A stretch of 64,000 nucleotides of DNA from Treponema primitia ZAS-1 (GCF_000297095.1 NZ_AEEA01000029.1:1-64000); one strand, 5' to 3'; numbered from the stretch's first letter, positions 1 through 8,680 are shown. Notes: generated by a model not told the origin, from the sequence alone. A program made the numbers and translations.

Positions 1-47
1 ATAGTTTTAGTGCGTTCCCGGTAACCTACCAGGGTCCATAGGGGGAT

Positions 48-1310
48 TTATTGATACCTCACGAACGCATCCGGATACCCGTTACTCTTAACCCGTTGTA
101 AAACCGCTCCGCTCTCCCCCACATTAAGGGGTCCAATAAGTAAACGATAAACAAGGCTATTATGGGATCCTCCGGGCTGAACCGTCAACGGATATCTTCT
201 GTTAATACGGGTCACTGCGACTTCAAGGGTATCAGGCTGGGTAAAGGCGCCAATCTGTACGTAGTACTTACCACCTTCCAGCTGGTTGGTTATGGGAACC
301 GAGAAAATCGACCCCTTGGGTAATGACGGCTGTTGAGGAACCACCGAAGCTGTCCGGGGCGCGGAGGCAATTGTTGCCTGAGGGGCAGATCGGGGTGCAG
401 GCCGCTCGTGCGGAGGAATAGGGCCGATGAAAAAGCGCGGGTCCAGATAGGTATCATCCTTGGATGGCTGTGACCCAACAGGCGGTATTTCAGTCCTTGG
501 GGCTATGGTCACCGCACTCTGGGGAGGACGTTCCTCGGCGGGAACGAGGGTAATCACCGGCGGTGGTGGGGGTGGAGGCAGCGCAGTCGGCTTAGAGGCC
601 GGGGCTACCAGTACCAGGGGCGGTGAAGCCGGTTCGGGTGTTGGTACTGCAATCAGGGTGGGTTCAGGATCCGTAGCCGGGGGTACTTCCGGATAGACAA
701 CTTCTGCAATGACCGGCGCAGGCTCGACTTCTTCGGGAAGCCAGTTAGGCCTCGCTTCAACACGTACAGACCCATCGGCGGGATAGCTCACCGGTGGAGG
801 GTTATACGTTTCGGGTCTGTTTACAACATCACTGTAAAACCGATCCTCCGGGTTTGCAGATGCAAGATCCCCGGTTCTAGCGGTTCGTACGGTGGAACTG
901 ACCACAGCAGGCGTATTAGGCGCGATATTGACCTGATCTTCCGGGTTTCCCGACAATTCGCGATCATCGGTAAAGCGGGAGTAAGCGACAGGATCCGAGG
1001 GTTGGGTCATGCGGATACGACCTATGCCCCGGGTTTGTATGCCTATGGCGGTGGCAGCATTCCGGGAAAGCATGGCCAGCAGCCCCGGGGAATCCAGACT
1101 GGCGGCTACGATTACTCGAATAGTCCTGCCATTTTCCAGATTGGTTACATCCACCACCGTATTGCGGGGGAAGGAATTGGTTGCCGCATAATAAGCCCCC
1201 TCAGGAAACTCTCCCGAAGTAGATACCGCAGCAGAACCCTCCCATACTGAAGCGCCGATAAAAATCAAGGCTGCCATTAAAACGCATAGGCCGATATTGA
1301 TTTTTTTCAT
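48..1310 (-). CDS. RlpA-like double-psi beta-barrel protein with C-terminal SPOR domain
   Basis: Envelope protein of 420 residues. It has an N-terminal signal/anchor segment (about 1-27), an RlpA-type double-psi beta-barrel (about 38-100, with PRNTVVDVTNLENGRTIRV), a long Pro-rich linker with a run of seven prolines, and a C-terminal SPOR domain (about 345-420, YYVQIGAFTQPDTLEVAV) expected to bind denuded septal peptidoglycan. In lytic RlpA proteins the barrel carries a conserved N-D-R-G-P stretch with the catalytic Asp. Here the equivalent stretch reads AASLDSPG, so glycan cleavage is doubtful and a binding or scaffold role is more likely. A purine-rich Shine-Dalgarno (AGGATAGGA on the coding strand) precedes the ATG. 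The gene is downstream of, and co-directional with, the small exported protein at 1334-1840. Domain assignment is by motif reading; loss of catalysis is inference. Confidence 0.82.
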   Translation of the reverse strand: MKKINIGLCVLMAALIFIGASVWEGSAAVSTSGEFPEGAYYAATNSFPRNTVVDVTNLENGRTIRVIVAASLDSPGLLAMLSRNAATAIGIQTRGIGRIRMTQPSDPVAYSRFTDDRELSGNPEDQVNIAPNTPAVVSSTVRTARTGDLASANPEDRFYSDVVNRPETYNPPPVSYPADGSVRVEARPNWLPEEVEPAPVIAEVVYPEVPPATDPEPTLIAVPTPEPASPPLVLVAPASKPTALPPPPPPPVITLVPAEERPPQSAVTIAPRTEIPPVGSQPSKDDTYLDPRFFIGPIPPHERPAPRSAPQATIASAPRTASVVPQQPSLPKGSIFSVPITNQLEGGKYYVQIGAFTQPDTLEVAVTRINRRYPLTVQPGGSHNSLVYRLLIGPLNVGESGAVLQRVKSNGYPDAFVRYQ

Positions 1311-1333
1311 ACTATTCCTATCCTTTTTCTCTG

Positions 1334-1840
1334 TTAATCTTTCAGATGCGCCGCTATAACCCTGGCCGCGCTCATGGCATTGGCCATATCATCCCTATCC
1401 GTGGTATGGACCTCAGCTGCGGGAGTATATTCTTGGGAAAATAAAAAACGGTAGGGCTCTGTTTTAAAAAGCCTGATGGAAATACTGCGCGGTTTCGGAA
1501 GCTCCATTCCGATCTTAGGCTGGTTTTCATAATCCAGTACCGCCAGGATAAAAAAGTCCGCTCCCCCATCAAGGGCTTCTCCCAGGGATGCCTTTGCCTC
1601 GTCGGGAAGGTTTTTCTGAGGCTTTTGCGAGACCCTCAGGATAGGGGTATTACTTACAATATGGCCGGTATCGAAAAATACACCCAAAAGCGCGTCTTCC
1701 CAGAGCCTTGAAGACTCTATGGTAGGGGTCTCCTCCCTCAGTCCGGTCTCAATTACCATAAAAGAAACCGTGGCCCCCTGGGCGGAAACGGCTAAGACCA
1801 CGGCCAAAAATGTAATGATACTAATATTTTTTACAAACAT
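1334..1840 (-). CDS. Small exported protein of unknown function
   Basis: 168 residues with a clear signal peptide (MFVKNISIITFLAVVLAVSA, cleavage probably after AQG/A). The mature part is a compact mixed alpha/beta domain with segments such as GGADFFILAVLDYENQPK and RSISIRLFKTEPYRFLFS, which resembles small periplasmic domains that compute a per-call value. I do not recognise a family. A strong Shine-Dalgarno (AAAGGGGG) lies just upstream of the ATG. It is transcribed divergently from the NusG paralogue at 1940 across a 99-bp gap and co-directionally with the RlpA-like gene, which it probably precedes in an operon. Confidence 0.7.
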   Translation of the reverse strand: MFVKNISIITFLAVVLAVSAQGATVSFMVIETGLREETPTIESSRLWEDALLGVFFDTGHIVSNTPILRVSQKPQKNLPDEAKASLGEALDGGADFFILAVLDYENQPKIGMELPKPRSISIRLFKTEPYRFLFSQEYTPAAEVHTTDRDDMANAMSAARVIAAHLKD

Positions 1841-1939
1841 GGTGAACCCCCTTTAACCTATCGGCATAAGCAGCCCTAATCTAAAGCGGCGGAACGGGAC
1901 TACTGGCTAAAAAACGTATGGCATGATATTCTTTTATTA

Positions 1940-2464
1940 ATGAAGTACTATGCTATTCAGGTAAAAACCAGGGCCGAAGAAAAGTATATCCGGCTTTTTA
2001 ATGCATTGCACCCGGATATAAGTATAAAAACCTATTTTCCCAAGCGGCAGATTGATATACGGCGTCGGCATAAGATTTCCCAAACCAATACGGGAATATT
2101 TCCGGGCTATGTTTTTATTGAAATTGACGAGGAAGAGGATGTTCATACCTACCAATGGGCTTTTCGTACCACCGACGGGTTTTACCGTTTTCTGAAATCC
2201 AACCAAAACATCTGCGCCCTCCAGGATAAGGACCTGGAACTGGTGCTTCATTTTATCAAAAACGTTGGTCCCCTGGCAGGAAAATCAAAGGTCTATTTTG
2301 ATGAAAATTCCCGCATAGTGGTGACCGATGGACCATTAATGGGGCTTGAGGGAAAGATTATAAAGGTCGATAAAAGAAAAGGGCGGGCAAAGATCAAGCT
2401 GGACCTGTATGACGATACCTTTGCCATAGACCTGGCTTTCGAGGTGATAGGAACAAAGCGCTGA
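1940..2464 (+). CDS. Specialised NusG paralogue (LoaP/UpxY/RfaH-like antiterminator)
   Basis: 174 residues with NusG architecture. The N-terminal NGN domain (about 1-110) starts with KYYAIQVKTRAEEKY and includes the GIFPGYVFIE strand typical of NusG/RfaH proteins. A KOW motif sits at about 125-150 (DGPLMGLEGKIIKVDKRKG). NusG paralogues bind RNA polymerase at the clamp helices and suppress pausing and termination. Paralogues placed as first gene of a long biosynthetic locus (UpxY in Bacteroides, LoaP in Firmicutes and spirochaetes, RfaH targets in enterics) act on that locus. Here the gene is the first of about 39 kb of co-directional glycan genes, which fits that role. No obvious Shine-Dalgarno precedes the ATG (TTCTTTTATTA), so translation may be weak. 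The LoaP versus UpxY subfamily is not decidable by eye. Confidence 0.88.
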   Translation: MKYYAIQVKTRAEEKYIRLFNALHPDISIKTYFPKRQIDIRRRHKISQTNTGIFPGYVFIEIDEEEDVHTYQWAFRTTDGFYRFLKSNQNICALQDKDLELVLHFIKNVGPLAGKSKVYFDENSRIVVTDGPLMGLEGKIIKVDKRKGRAKIKLDLYDDTFAIDLAFEVIGTKR

Positions 2465-2472
2465 GTTTCAGA

Positions 2473-2480
2473 GGGGGGGG
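2473..2480 (+). promoter_or_regulatory. G8 homopolymer acting as ribosome-binding site of the dehydratase gene
   Basis: Eight consecutive G residues directly after GA, ending 7 nt before the ATG at 2488. This is the only purine-rich stretch in the 23-nt gap, so it must serve as the Shine-Dalgarno region. Poly-G tracts of about this length are known to vary in T. pallidum, where they modulate tpr expression; variation at this site is inference. Confidence 0.5.
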
Positions 2481-2487
2481 ATAATAT

Positions 2488-3999
2488 ATGGATACACAAA
2501 AATCAGGACGTCTGTACATTATCGGAGCGGGGTTTGCCGGTCAAGCCCTGGCAAATGAGATTAAAACAAAGGCTATTTTCGGGGAGGTCGTCGCCTTTCT
2601 GGATGACGATCCCGATAACATAGGCCGTAAAATCGATGGCATCCCGGTTCTGGGGCCCATCAAGGATGTAGCCCGGCTCCTGCGGATGAACCCTGCGGAC
2701 GAAGCTATCATAGCCATGCCCGGGGCTTCCCGGGAATACTTAAAAGAAATCTACGGCATACTCAAACGGGCGGGCTTTATACGTATCCGGATACTTCCGG
2801 GTATGTCCCAAAGCGTCGAAGATGATGCCCACCTGATCCAGACCCGTTCCATCGACCCCCAGGATCTGCTTGGCCGTACCCCGGTGGCGGTAAACCTGAA
2901 ACAGAGCCTGGCCTACCTGCGGGGCAAGCGGGTATTGGTTACCGGTGCGGGGGGGTCCATCGGCAGCGAGCTTTGTCGGCAGCTCCTTTCCGGCGGTGTG
3001 TCCCGGCTCTACCTGTTTGGGCATGGCGAAAATTCCATCTACCAGATTGATCGAGAACTAAGGATCCTCCAGGAGGAGGGGGTTGGCGAAAAAACTACCC
3101 TTATCCCCATCATCGGGGACCTCAAGGATCGGGAATATATGGACTTTATCCTGGCCCGGCTCAAGGCTGATGTTATCTTCCACGCCGCTGCCTACAAGCA
3201 TGTGCCCATGATGGAAGAAAATGCCGTGGCTGCCATTGAAAACAATTTTTTCGGTACCGACAATCTGATAAACGCCGCCCGGCATAACGGGGTAAAGCGT
3301 TTCGTCCTTATCACCACCGACAAAGCGGTGGACCCCGTTTCGGTCTACGGCGCTTCCAAGTACCTCTGCGAGCGGCTGGTCCTGGAAGCAGCAGCCAAGG
3401 CTGCGTCGGAAGCTGAAAAAATAAACTATATGGTGGTACGGTTTGGGAACGTTCTGGGTTCCCGGGGTTCCATCATGCCCCTTTTCCAAAAGCAGATCGA
3501 AAAAGGCGGCCCGGTAACCATCACCCATCCGGAGATGCGCCGCTATTTTATGACCATCCCCGAAGCCTGTTCCCTGGTGCTCAAAGCCGGCGGGGTCGGC
3601 GAAAGCGGCAAGCTCTACCTCCTGGACATGGGGGAACCGGTGCGGATCCGGGACATGGCGGAACAGATGATACGCTTCTACGGCTTTGAGCCGGAAGAGG
3701 ACATTAAGATCGAATATATAGGGCTGCGGCCCGGGGAACGGCTGGACGAGGATCTCTGGGGAAAGGATGAAATCCCCCTGGACACCGAATTCAAACGGAT
3801 ACGCCGGGTGGAGCGGAAACGGCCTTCCACGGTTGATCCGGAGGATTTGCTGGAAAAACTTAAGCCCGTAGTCCATTTTGATCCGGAACAAGCGAAACAG
3901 TACCGGAACACTGCCCTCCTCCGGGAAATTCTGGAAGATGCCATTCCCAGTCTCATGCCTCTGCGCCTTGCCCAAGGGATCACCGTTAATGGGTACTGA
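2488..3999 (+). CDS. CapD/WbpM-family nucleotide-sugar 4,6-dehydratase, soluble form
   Basis: 503 residues. The protein starts directly with the CoA-binding-like Rossmann domain (YIIGAGFAGQALANE, about 7-125) and continues with the catalytic extended-SDR domain (about 145-450; VTGAGGSIGSELC nucleotide-binding loop, HAAAYKHVPMME, then TDKAVDPVSVYGASKY). The four transmembrane helices that precede these domains in full-length WbpM/CapD are absent. The family makes UDP-4-keto-6-deoxy-HexNAc from UDP-GlcNAc. Many members carry Met in the catalytic motif (VMGASK), whereas this one has Tyr (VYGASK). The next gene, a DegT aminotransferase, overlaps its 3' end and would use the 4-keto product. The long C-terminal tail (about 450-503) is variable in the family. 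Confidence 0.9.
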   Translation: MDTQKSGRLYIIGAGFAGQALANEIKTKAIFGEVVAFLDDDPDNIGRKIDGIPVLGPIKDVARLLRMNPADEAIIAMPGASREYLKEIYGILKRAGFIRIRILPGMSQSVEDDAHLIQTRSIDPQDLLGRTPVAVNLKQSLAYLRGKRVLVTGAGGSIGSELCRQLLSGGVSRLYLFGHGENSIYQIDRELRILQEEGVGEKTTLIPIIGDLKDREYMDFILARLKADVIFHAAAYKHVPMMEENAVAAIENNFFGTDNLINAARHNGVKRFVLITTDKAVDPVSVYGASKYLCERLVLEAAAKAASEAEKINYMVVRFGNVLGSRGSIMPLFQKQIEKGGPVTITHPEMRRYFMTIPEACSLVLKAGGVGESGKLYLLDMGEPVRIRDMAEQMIRFYGFEPEEDIKIEYIGLRPGERLDEDLWGKDEIPLDTEFKRIRRVERKRPSTVDPEDLLEKLKPVVHFDPEQAKQYRNTALLREILEDAIPSLMPLRLAQGITVNGY

Positions 4000-5254
4000 A
4001 GGAACCGAAGATATACCCTTTGCCCGTCCCTTTATCGGAAAAGAAGAGGAAGAAGCGGTTCTGAGGGTGCTCCGTTCCGGATGGCTTACCACCGGGAAAG
4101 AGGCGCTGGCCTTTGAAAAGGAATTTGAAGAATTCCTTTCTGATAGTCCTTCCAGCAAGTTGCGCTGTTTGGCGGTGAATTCCGCAACTTCCGGTCTCCA
4201 CCTTGCCCTGGAAGCCTGCGGCGCCGGTCCCGGAGATACGGTACTGGTCCCTTCCTTTACCTTCACCTCCACCGCCGAAGTAGCCCGTTACTTAGGCGCC
4301 GAAGTGGTCTTTGTAGATCTTGCTCCCGATTCTTTCCTTATGGACCCGGTTGCTCTGGAGAGAACCTTGGACCGCTTGTCCCGCGGCTTGCCCGCATACG
4401 GTGGACTAAAGTCCGCTGGACAAAAATCCGACGGCCGTGGTGATTTTGGCCCCACGGGAAAGCCCCGGGCGGTGATCCCAGTCCACTACGGCGGCCTCTC
4501 CTGCGATATGAAGGCCATCATGGAAATTGCCCATCGCTATGGCGTTAAGGTAATTGAAGACGCCGCCCACGCGTTTCCTTCAAGATTGAAGGACGGACGT
4601 TTCGCGGGAACCCTGGCCGATGCCGGGGTCTTTTCGTTTTACGCCACGAAGACTATCACCACCGGCGAGGGGGGAATGGTGGCAACCCGGGACCAGGCCA
4701 TCGCAGACCGGATTGCCATAATGCGTTCCCACGGCATAGACCGGGCGGTGTGGAATCGCTATACGGACCGGAAAGCCTCCTGGTATTACGAGGTGGTGGA
4801 ACCGGGGTTTAAGTATAACCTGCCGGACCTTCTGGCCGCCCTGGGAAGGGTTCAGCTAAAACGTGCCTGGCGTCTTTTGGAAGAACGGCGGCAAATAGCC
4901 GCCCGGTACAACGCCGCCTTTGCCGCTGACAACCGCTTTATCCTACCCCCAACGGGAGACGAAAATGCCTGGCATCTCTACCCACTGCGCGTAAACCTTG
5001 CAAATTTTGGCCTTTCAAGGGATACTATGATTGAAAAACTTCAGGATAGGGGTATCGGCGTTTCGGTACATTTTATTCCCCTGCATATTATGCCTTATTA
5101 CAAAAAACGGCATAATCTTCTTCCGGAGGATTTTCCCGAATCGTTAAAACGGTTTAAGGGGATCGTATCTCTTCCCATTTGGCCCGGGATGGAGCAGGAG
5201 CAGATTGAAAGGGTCATCACCGGGGTTAAACAGGAGAACAGGACAGAATTTTGA
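3989..5254 (+). CDS. DegT/DnrJ/EryC1/StrS-family sugar aminotransferase
   Basis: 421-residue PLP-dependent aminotransferase expected to aminate a keto-sugar nucleotide, probably the product of the upstream dehydratase. Fold markers are RSGWLTTGKEALAFEKEF near the start, GDTVLVPSFTFTSTAEVARY, EDAAHAF, and the PLP-lysine motif FYATKTITTGEGGM. The ATG at 3989 was chosen because AAGGGA lies 9 nt upstream and the protein then starts like its family; it overlaps the previous stop by 11 nt. A longer ORF from 3878 has no family support. Residues at about 133-157 (RLSRGLPAYGGLKSAGQKSD and following) are an insertion relative to the family norm, where the alpha helix leads straight into the AVIPVHY strand. 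The inserted DNA is palindromic (see 4403-4421). Confidence 0.9.
   Translation: MGTEGTEDIPFARPFIGKEEEEAVLRVLRSGWLTTGKEALAFEKEFEEFLSDSPSSKLRCLAVNSATSGLHLALEACGAGPGDTVLVPSFTFTSTAEVARYLGAEVVFVDLAPDSFLMDPVALERTLDRLSRGLPAYGGLKSAGQKSDGRGDFGPTGKPRAVIPVHYGGLSCDMKAIMEIAHRYGVKVIEDAAHAFPSRLKDGRFAGTLADAGVFSFYATKTITTGEGGMVATRDQAIADRIAIMRSHGIDRAVWNRYTDRKASWYYEVVEPGFKYNLPDLLAALGRVQLKRAWRLLEERRQIAARYNAAFAADNRFILPPTGDENAWHLYPLRVNLANFGLSRDTMIEKLQDRGIGVSVHFIPLHIMPYYKKRHNLLPEDFPESLKRFKGIVSLPIWPGMEQEQIERVITGVKQENRTEF
4403..4421. repeat. Nested palindromes inside the aminotransferase coding sequence
   Basis: GGACTAAAGTCC (4403-4414) is a 5-bp stem with an AA loop. It is immediately overlapped by GTCCGCTGGAC (4411-4421), followed by a further GGACAAAAATCCGAC. 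The run encodes part of an insertion relative to other DegT proteins and stays in frame. Confidence 0.45.
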
Positions 5255-7365
5255 AGGAAAGGCCAGGATTTGTTTCAGATATTTCGATCCGGGGAACTCT
5301 GTACGGGTTAACCATCCGTTCAACGGTTTCCAAGGGCAGGCTTAATTCCATTGATTGTCCCCGTATGCCCGCTTCGTATACCCTGATCCGGGCGGAGGAC
5401 ATTCCCGGAAAAAATCAGCTTTTTGACTTTGCCGTTCCGGTTTTGGCAAGGGATGAACTTTCTTATTTCGGCCAGCCCGTAGCCATCCTGGTAGGCCCCG
5501 ACGAATCGCGGCTGGAAGAATTTGCGGCCCAATGCCGTATCCAGGCGGAAGAAGAATTGCCGGTTTTTTCCCTCAATTCCCTTAAGGATGAAGATCTCTT
5601 TGCCCGACGGGAAATAATAATAGGCGACAGCGATACTATCATGGGAGAATCCAAATCCATAATAAGCGGTATCTATAGAACCGGCATACAGGAGCATTGG
5701 TATTCTGAACCCGTTGGGGCCATCGCGGTGTATTCAGAACAACTGTTGATCCATACGGCAACCCAATGGCCCTTTCATGTCCGTAATTCAATAGCCCAGG
5801 TATTAAAAATTGATCCCCGAACAGTTACGGTAGAACCGGTGGGCGGCGGAATCCCCATGGACGGAAAACTGTGGTACCCCTCCCTGGTGTCCTGCCATGC
5901 CGCCCTGGGGAGTTGGCTCACAAAAAAACCGGTACGGATCCTGTTGACCCGGGAGGATGATTTCCGGTATTCCCCAAAGCGGAACGGAACCGAAATCCGT
6001 ATTTCCAGCGCCCTGGATGAACAGGGACGCCTGCTGGCCACCCAAATCCATGCTATTGCGGACATGGGCGCCCAGGGTGTCTTTACCGATGAGATTCTGG
6101 ACCGGGTCTGTCTGGGCGCATTGGGAGGCTATAAACACCGGAATGTAAAAATCACCGGTTCCGCTGTTAAAACCAACGTTCCTCCCGGGGGACCCTTTTC
6201 GGGGTTCGGTCTTGCCCAGGGCTTTTTCGCCATGGAGCGGCATATTTCCCGCATCGCCGATACCCTTAAGCAGGATCCGGCGGAATGGCGAAAGAATAAC
6301 TCATTTAGCCATCAAAAAAACTTGATCATAGGCGCCCCCATTAAGGATCCAATTCCCCTTGATGCGCTGCTGGATACCGCCGCAGCCATGAGTGACTATC
6401 ACCGTAAATGGGCCTCCTATGAGCTGCTCCGGGATCGCCGCCGATCAGACAGAGCAGGGGATCGCCCGGATGTTTCGCGAAGTCCGACAGAAACTTTCCG
6501 GGGTATTGGTATATCCTGCGCCTATCAGGGCAGCGGCCTTCTGTATAACAGCGGTGATAAGGCAAGTTACGCGGTGGATGCTACCCTGGATAAGGACGGT
6601 GTCCTGGAGATCAGAACCAGTATAAGCCCTTCCAACGATGATGCGTTTGATCTCTGGAGGAATATTGCTGCGGAAAGTCTATCCCTGGAGCCCGCTGCGG
6701 TCCGCATTGTTTTTGGATCCACCGATGACACCCCCGATTCAGGGCCGGATACCCTTTCCCGAAACATAAGCATCCTCACAAAACTGGTGGAAAAGGCCTG
6801 CGGGGATATCCGGAAGCAGCGTTTTCGGGACCCCCTGCCCATAACGGTACACCGAGCCTATCGCCCCACAAAGGCTCCGAACTGGGAGGGTAAAATATTT
6901 GATGCCCAATCCCTGTCCCTGCTCAGCTTGGGAGCGGCGGTGGTGGAAGTAGAAGTGGATCCCTTTGAGTATACCCCGAAGATCCGCGGCGCCTGGCTTG
7001 GGGTTGATGCAGGAAAGATACTTTCGGAAATCCGGGCCCGGCGTTCCCTGAAATTTTCGATTATCCAAGCCCTGGGCTGGGCTTCCCGGGAACAGCTTTC
7101 CTACGTGGACGGCCAAATACCCCTGCGGCATATCTATGATTACGATATCCCCAGCCCCCAGGATATTCCCCATATTCAGATAGATTTTATATGGAATGAT
7201 ACGGTAAAGCCCAAGGGCATTGGAGAATTGCCCTATAGCTGTATCCCCGCAGCCTATGTGCAGGCGGTATCCCAGGCTATGGACTATCCCTTTGAAAAAA
7301 TTCCCATCACCGCCCGGGATGTATGGGAAGCGCTTAAGCTAAAAAAACGGGAGGGTGAGGCATGA
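5251..7365 (+). CDS. Molybdopterin-binding large subunit, xanthine dehydrogenase/aldehyde oxidase family
   Basis: 704 residues, close to the family length. The N-terminal a/b domain is followed by molybdopterin domains with GIQEHWYSEP (normally GQEHxYLE), TQWPFHVRNSIAQVL, TREDDF and the C-terminal KGIGELP, which keeps the catalytic Glu of the usual GVGEPP. Two cofactor or substrate loops deviate: the glycine loop reads GGGIPMDGK instead of GGGFGGK, and the usual ARGFG reads FSGFG, so the substrate Arg is missing. It is a molybdenum hydroxylase by fold, but the substrate is probably not a simple purine. The start is TTG at 5251, overlapping the aminotransferase stop (TTGA), with AGGAG 14 nt upstream; an ATG at residue 38 is an alternative. 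It is followed by its Fe-S and FAD partners. Residues about 390-412 (RDRRRSDRAGDR...) look like a low-complexity insertion. Confidence 0.8.
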   Translation: MKERPGFVSDISIRGTLYGLTIRSTVSKGRLNSIDCPRMPASYTLIRAEDIPGKNQLFDFAVPVLARDELSYFGQPVAILVGPDESRLEEFAAQCRIQAEEELPVFSLNSLKDEDLFARREIIIGDSDTIMGESKSIISGIYRTGIQEHWYSEPVGAIAVYSEQLLIHTATQWPFHVRNSIAQVLKIDPRTVTVEPVGGGIPMDGKLWYPSLVSCHAALGSWLTKKPVRILLTREDDFRYSPKRNGTEIRISSALDEQGRLLATQIHAIADMGAQGVFTDEILDRVCLGALGGYKHRNVKITGSAVKTNVPPGGPFSGFGLAQGFFAMERHISRIADTLKQDPAEWRKNNSFSHQKNLIIGAPIKDPIPLDALLDTAAAMSDYHRKWASYELLRDRRRSDRAGDRPDVSRSPTETFRGIGISCAYQGSGLLYNSGDKASYAVDATLDKDGVLEIRTSISPSNDDAFDLWRNIAAESLSLEPAAVRIVFGSTDDTPDSGPDTLSRNISILTKLVEKACGDIRKQRFRDPLPITVHRAYRPTKAPNWEGKIFDAQSLSLLSLGAAVVEVEVDPFEYTPKIRGAWLGVDAGKILSEIRARRSLKFSIIQALGWASREQLSYVDGQIPLRHIYDYDIPSPQDIPHIQIDFIWNDTVKPKGIGELPYSCIPAAYVQAVSQAMDYPFEKIPITARDVWEALKLKKREGEA

Positions 7366-7847
7366 CCCTGGGATTTATCCTTAACGGTGAAGACGTGGTG
7401 GTAAAGGCCGATGCGGATCGCCGGCTTATCGACATTCTGCGGAACCATTTCAAGCTCCTCGGGGCCAAAGAAGGCTGTTTAAGCGGAGTCTGCGGGTCCT
7501 GCTCGGTGATATTTAACGGCAAGGTGGTTCCTTCCTGCCTCATACCCGCCTTCCGGATCCGGGGAAGCGAAATCATCACCATAGAGGGATTCTCCCAGAC
7601 CGATGAATACCAGGATATTAAAGAGGGTTTTTCCCGGTCCGGGGTGGAAAACTGCGGGTATTGTGACGCAGGAAAGATACTCGCCGTGGAAACCCTGTTG
7701 GAGGGAAATCTCCGGCCCACCAGGGATGAGATTTTGGCGGCCTTCAAGGGCATTAAGTGCCGTTGTACCGAACCTGATAGTTTGATAGAGGGTGTGTTAG
7801 CCACCTGCGATATCCGGCAGCGGAGGTTATATGGACGCTCTGCATAA
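7362..7847 (+). CDS. [2Fe-2S] small subunit of molybdenum hydroxylase
   Basis: 161 residues. The plant-type [2Fe-2S] cluster motif is C-x4-C-x2-C (EGCLSGVCGSC) with a fourth Cys in VVPSC, and the second, helical cluster uses ENCGYCDAG and KCRC. In the family the second motif normally reads CGFCTPG, so CDAG is atypical, but all eight cysteines needed for two clusters are present. The subunit carries electrons between the molybdenum site and FAD. It overlaps the large-subunit stop by 4 nt (ATGA) and the FAD subunit by 17 nt, so the three subunits are translationally coupled. Confidence 0.85.
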   Translation: MTLGFILNGEDVVVKADADRRLIDILRNHFKLLGAKEGCLSGVCGSCSVIFNGKVVPSCLIPAFRIRGSEIITIEGFSQTDEYQDIKEGFSRSGVENCGYCDAGKILAVETLLEGNLRPTRDEILAAFKGIKCRCTEPDSLIEGVLATCDIRQRRLYGRSA

Positions 7848-8670
7848 CCAGGTATTTTTCCCCTCCTCCCTGCCTGAACTGTTCTCCGCCTGGACCCGGT
7901 TCCCCGACGCTGTCCCCTTTGCCGGCGGCGCCGAACTGTTGCGAAACCAGGGTAAACAGATCCTCAGTCTCCCCCGGAATATCCTTGCCCTGGAACAGTT
8001 GGACGAACTTCACCGGATTACCCGGACCGAGCGGTACCTGGAAATCGGCGCCATGGTTAAGATCAGCGAGATCATCCGCCTTGGGAAGACAGTTCCGGAA
8101 GCCTTTACCCAAAGCCTCTTAAGTATAGCCAGTCCACAGGTACGAAACCTCATAACCATAGGCGGCAATATCTGCAACCCCTTCCGCCGCCTGGACGCCG
8201 CCGCTCCCCTGGTTGCCCTGGATGCCCGGTATGAGCTGCGGACCGCCGACGAAATCCGCTGGGTTTCCGCTTCCCGGTTTTCCACGCTTCCCGGTCCATT
8301 GGCCCTTAACCCCCAGGAACTGCTCACCCGGATACGCATACCCCTGGAACAATGGCAATATTCGTTGTACAAGAAATTCTCCGACCAGTACCCGGTGGAC
8401 GAATCCGGGGGCGGCGCGGTATTTATGGCCCGGATACAGAAAAATATTCTTACGGATCTGCGTATGGTATTTGCCGGACAGATTGTGCTGCGGGATAAAA
8501 ACAGCGAAACCGTCCTTGTGGGGAAGCAGCTCCCCCTGGATCGCCGGGATGCGGTACATTTTTCGGAACTCTGGAAGACTTTTCTTTCGGCGGTGGAGAT
8601 CCCGGGTTTCATGCTCCGGGCGAAGCTCTTTAATTTTGTTGAATCCTGCATTTTAAGCCTTTCTGATTAG
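7831..8670 (+). CDS. FAD-binding medium subunit of molybdenum hydroxylase
   Basis: 279 residues, CoxM/XdhB-like. FAD contacts are recognisable as PFAGGAELLRNQ (family: AGGTDLL) and VRNLITIGGNICNPFRRLDAAAPLVAL (family: RNxATIGGNI...D..P.L.AL). The C-terminal CO-dehydrogenase flavoprotein C domain is present (DLRMVFAGQIVL) and the subunit is near normal length. Together with 5251-7365 and 7362-7847 it forms the usual L-S-M three-subunit enzyme. Why this enzyme sits in a glycan locus is unclear; no molybdenum cofactor genes are present in the window. Confidence 0.82.
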   Translation: MDALHNQVFFPSSLPELFSAWTRFPDAVPFAGGAELLRNQGKQILSLPRNILALEQLDELHRITRTERYLEIGAMVKISEIIRLGKTVPEAFTQSLLSIASPQVRNLITIGGNICNPFRRLDAAAPLVALDARYELRTADEIRWVSASRFSTLPGPLALNPQELLTRIRIPLEQWQYSLYKKFSDQYPVDESGGGAVFMARIQKNILTDLRMVFAGQIVLRDKNSETVLVGKQLPLDRRDAVHFSELWKTFLSAVEIPGFMLRAKLFNFVESCILSLSD

Positions 8671-8680
8671 GTCTTTTCTA

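Noticed and set aside
460..696. Gly-rich open frame opposite the Pro-rich linker of the RlpA-like gene
   Set aside because: It is the complement of CCN proline codons; low complexity arises from the linker.
3878..3988. ATG at 3878 as start of the aminotransferase
   Set aside because: It lies deep in the dehydratase gene, adds non-homologous residues, and the ATG at 3989 has a Shine-Dalgarno.
3058..4272. Long antisense ORF of 404 codons opposite the dehydratase gene
   Set aside because: It mirrors the codon structure of a clear SDR enzyme, spans a gene junction and has no family resemblance.
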